Source of the DNA: Planctomycetota bacterium
Lineage (GTDB): Bacteria > Planctomycetota > Planctomycetia > Pirellulales > UBA1268
Reading direction: 5' to 3'
DNA: 15,316 bases
Assembly: GCA_027622795.1 (NCBI GenBank)
Contig: JAQBZA010000031.1
Coordinates: 1 to 15,316, forward strand
In this document: positions 14,372 through 15,316 of the stretch, piece by piece
Numbering within the stretch: the first letter of the stretch is position 1
Layout of the letters: every line of letters starts with the position of its first letter
The notes under the pieces: model-generated
What the model was told of the DNA's origin: nothing
Seen by the model: the letters and a program-made list of their open reading frames with translations, nothing else
Database searches by the model: none
Program-made: the position numbers and the translations under genes

Positions 14372-14603
14372 AGGGCCCAGCCTATCGGTAGGATGATGCA
14401 GGGGCTTTCGTTATAACTTGAGCGATCATTTGACAACCTGCGAAGGGTAGGCGAGAGGGTCGGCGAACGCTCGAGGAGTGTTGGGCGTATCCTCGCCCCG
14501 CGACGAGACTTTTGCCGCCCTCGAGCCGGTGATACACGTTGGACCGATGCGTTCTAGACAAGGTGTCGATGATTCGCAGTTATCTGTTTCTGGGAGACCT
14601 TCG
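14372..14603. promoter_or_regulatory. Spacer between epsI and gmd, with repeat copy B
   Basis: This 232-bp gap interrupts an otherwise tightly packed run, so gmd may have its own promoter. It holds the inverted 98-bp repeat copy, an A/T-rich patch at about 14408-14435 (TTATAACTTGAGCG) and the gmd SD (GGGAG, 14592-14596, 7 nt before the ATG). No strong terminator with a T-run was found after epsI. Confidence 0.4.
14442..14539 (-). repeat. 98-bp dispersed repeat, copy B (inverted relative to copy A)
   Basis: Read on the minus strand from 14539 to 14442, this aligns without gaps to 6117-6214, with about 16 differences. It shares the ends ACGTGTAT and GCCTACCCTTC and the core GCGGGGCGAGGATACGCCC. 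Its hairpin is weaker than in copy A: the left arm reads GTCTCGTCG, so two of nine pairs are lost. Similarity fades quickly outside the 98 bp, although a few bases in the next 25 also match. It lies between epsI and gmd. Confidence 0.8.
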
Positions 14604-15316
14604 ATGGCGGTCACGTCCAAGCGGGCTTTGATCACTGGGATAACCGGGCAGGACGGCTCGTATCTGGCTGAGCTGCTTCTCGACAAAGGCTACGAGGTGC
14701 ACGGTCTGGTGCGCCGGTCGAGCACGTTTGGCACCCAGCGGATCGAGCATCTCTATCGCGATATCCATGAGGTGCACCGGCCCCTCACGCTCCATCATGG
14801 CGACATGGCCGATGGCAATGGATTGGCCCGCCTGATCCGGGAGATTCGGCCAACTGAGGTCTACAACCTTGCGGCCCAGAGCCATGTGCGGGTGAGCTTC
14901 GATCAGCCCACCTACACCGCCGATGTCACGGCCGTCGGCACGCTTCGGCTCCTCGAAGCGATTCGCGACCTGCAGGATGCCGTCGGCTACCAGATCCGGT
15001 TCTATCAGGCTTCGAGCTCGGAGATGTACGGCAAGGTGGTGGAGACCCCACAACGGGAAACAACGCCGTTTTATCCCCGCTCCCCCTACGGCGTGGCCAA
15101 GGTCTATGCCCATTGGATCACGGTCAACTACCGGGAGAGCTACGGCCTGCATGCCTCGTGTGGCATCCTCTTCAACCACGAGAGCCCCCGCCGTGGTGAG
15201 ACGTTTGTGACGCGGAAGATCACCCGCGCGGCGACGCGGATCAAACTCGGTCTGCAGGAGAAGCTCTACCTCGGTAATCTCGACGCCCAACGCGACTGGG
15301 GCTATGCCGGCGACTA
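14604..15316 (+). CDS. gmd: GDP-mannose 4,6-dehydratase (partial, runs off the window)
   Basis: Gmd converts GDP-mannose to GDP-4-keto-6-deoxymannose, the precursor of GDP-fucose, GDP-rhamnose and related deoxysugars used in surface glycans. It is a cytoplasmic NADP-dependent short-chain dehydrogenase/reductase. About 237 of the expected 340-370 residues are visible. The nucleotide-binding GITGQDGSYL lies at 12-21. The substrate and active-site stretch is ASSSEMYG, followed by SPYGVAK with Tyr162 and Lys166. NHESPRRGETFVTRKI, highly typical of Gmd, comes next, then LYLGNLDAQRDWGYAGD at the edge. The ATG at 14604 has a GGGAG 7 nt upstream. It follows the exosortase operon on the same strand after a 232-bp spacer, which suggests the sugar supply for an exopolysaccharide locus continuing to the right. 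Confidence 0.96.
   Translation, partial: MAVTSKRALITGITGQDGSYLAELLLDKGYEVHGLVRRSSTFGTQRIEHLYRDIHEVHRPLTLHHGDMADGNGLARLIREIRPTEVYNLAAQSHVRVSFDQPTYTADVTAVGTLRLLEAIRDLQDAVGYQIRFYQASSSEMYGKVVETPQRETTPFYPRSPYGVAKVYAHWITVNYRESYGLHASCGILFNHESPRRGETFVTRKITRAATRIKLGLQEKLYLGNLDAQRDWGYAGD

Noticed and set aside
14426..14686. Minus-strand frame across repeat copy B; a similar peptide is also open across copy A
   Set aside because: The two copies share the stretch AAKVSSRGEDTP in translation, but this follows from the DNA repeat. Substitutions do not favour third codon positions, and frame B runs into gmd in antisense.

Overview
The window is GC-rich chromosomal DNA that most likely comes from a planctomycete of the Pirellulales type. 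This is inferred from three things: the family mix (an exosortase with EpsI and a Wzz/BY-kinase-like protein, YgfZ, a flippase-like protein of the LPG-synthase TM type), several secreted proteins of unknown function with signal peptides, and many genes with weak or no Shine-Dalgarno (SD) sequences. No rRNA, tRNA, CRISPR array, transposase or phage gene was seen.

Left part (1-6023). A leftward group contains a secreted protein of unknown function (2853-1810), a membrane-anchored protein of unknown function (1714-1073) and scpB (1061-297). Divergent to it is an MJ1255-type glycosyltransferase (2962-4125), whose 3' end overlaps the convergent rdgB gene by 62 bp. Upstream of rdgB lies a non-coding element of about 140 bp bounded by a perfect 21-bp inverted repeat (4726-4865). 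Next is a secreted protein with two SPOR-like halves (6023-4914).

Middle part (6024-10233). A 98-bp repeat (6117-6214) sits in the divergent spacer before a two-TM membrane protein (6290-6775). An XRE-type regulator (7502-6873) is divergent from a translationally coupled ygfZ-nudix pair (7735-9272). The nudix gene overlaps a convergent flippase-like integral membrane protein (10233-9226) by 47 bp.

Right part (10305-15316) is the most distinctive region. It is a tight rightward run of four genes: an orphan prepilin-peptidase N-terminal domain without its aspartic protease half, an exosortase with the Cys/Arg/His catalytic set, a Wzz/BY-kinase-like protein whose Walker A lysine is replaced by threonine and which has no tyrosine tail, and an EpsI-family protein. 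After a 232-bp spacer holding a second, inverted copy of the 98-bp repeat comes gmd (GDP-mannose 4,6-dehydratase), cut by the window edge. This looks like the start of an exosortase-linked exopolysaccharide locus that continues to the right. Gmd would supply a deoxysugar nucleotide precursor, the Wzz-like protein would govern chain length or export, and exosortase plus EpsI would process surface proteins or assist export. No PEP-CTERM substrate is encoded here.
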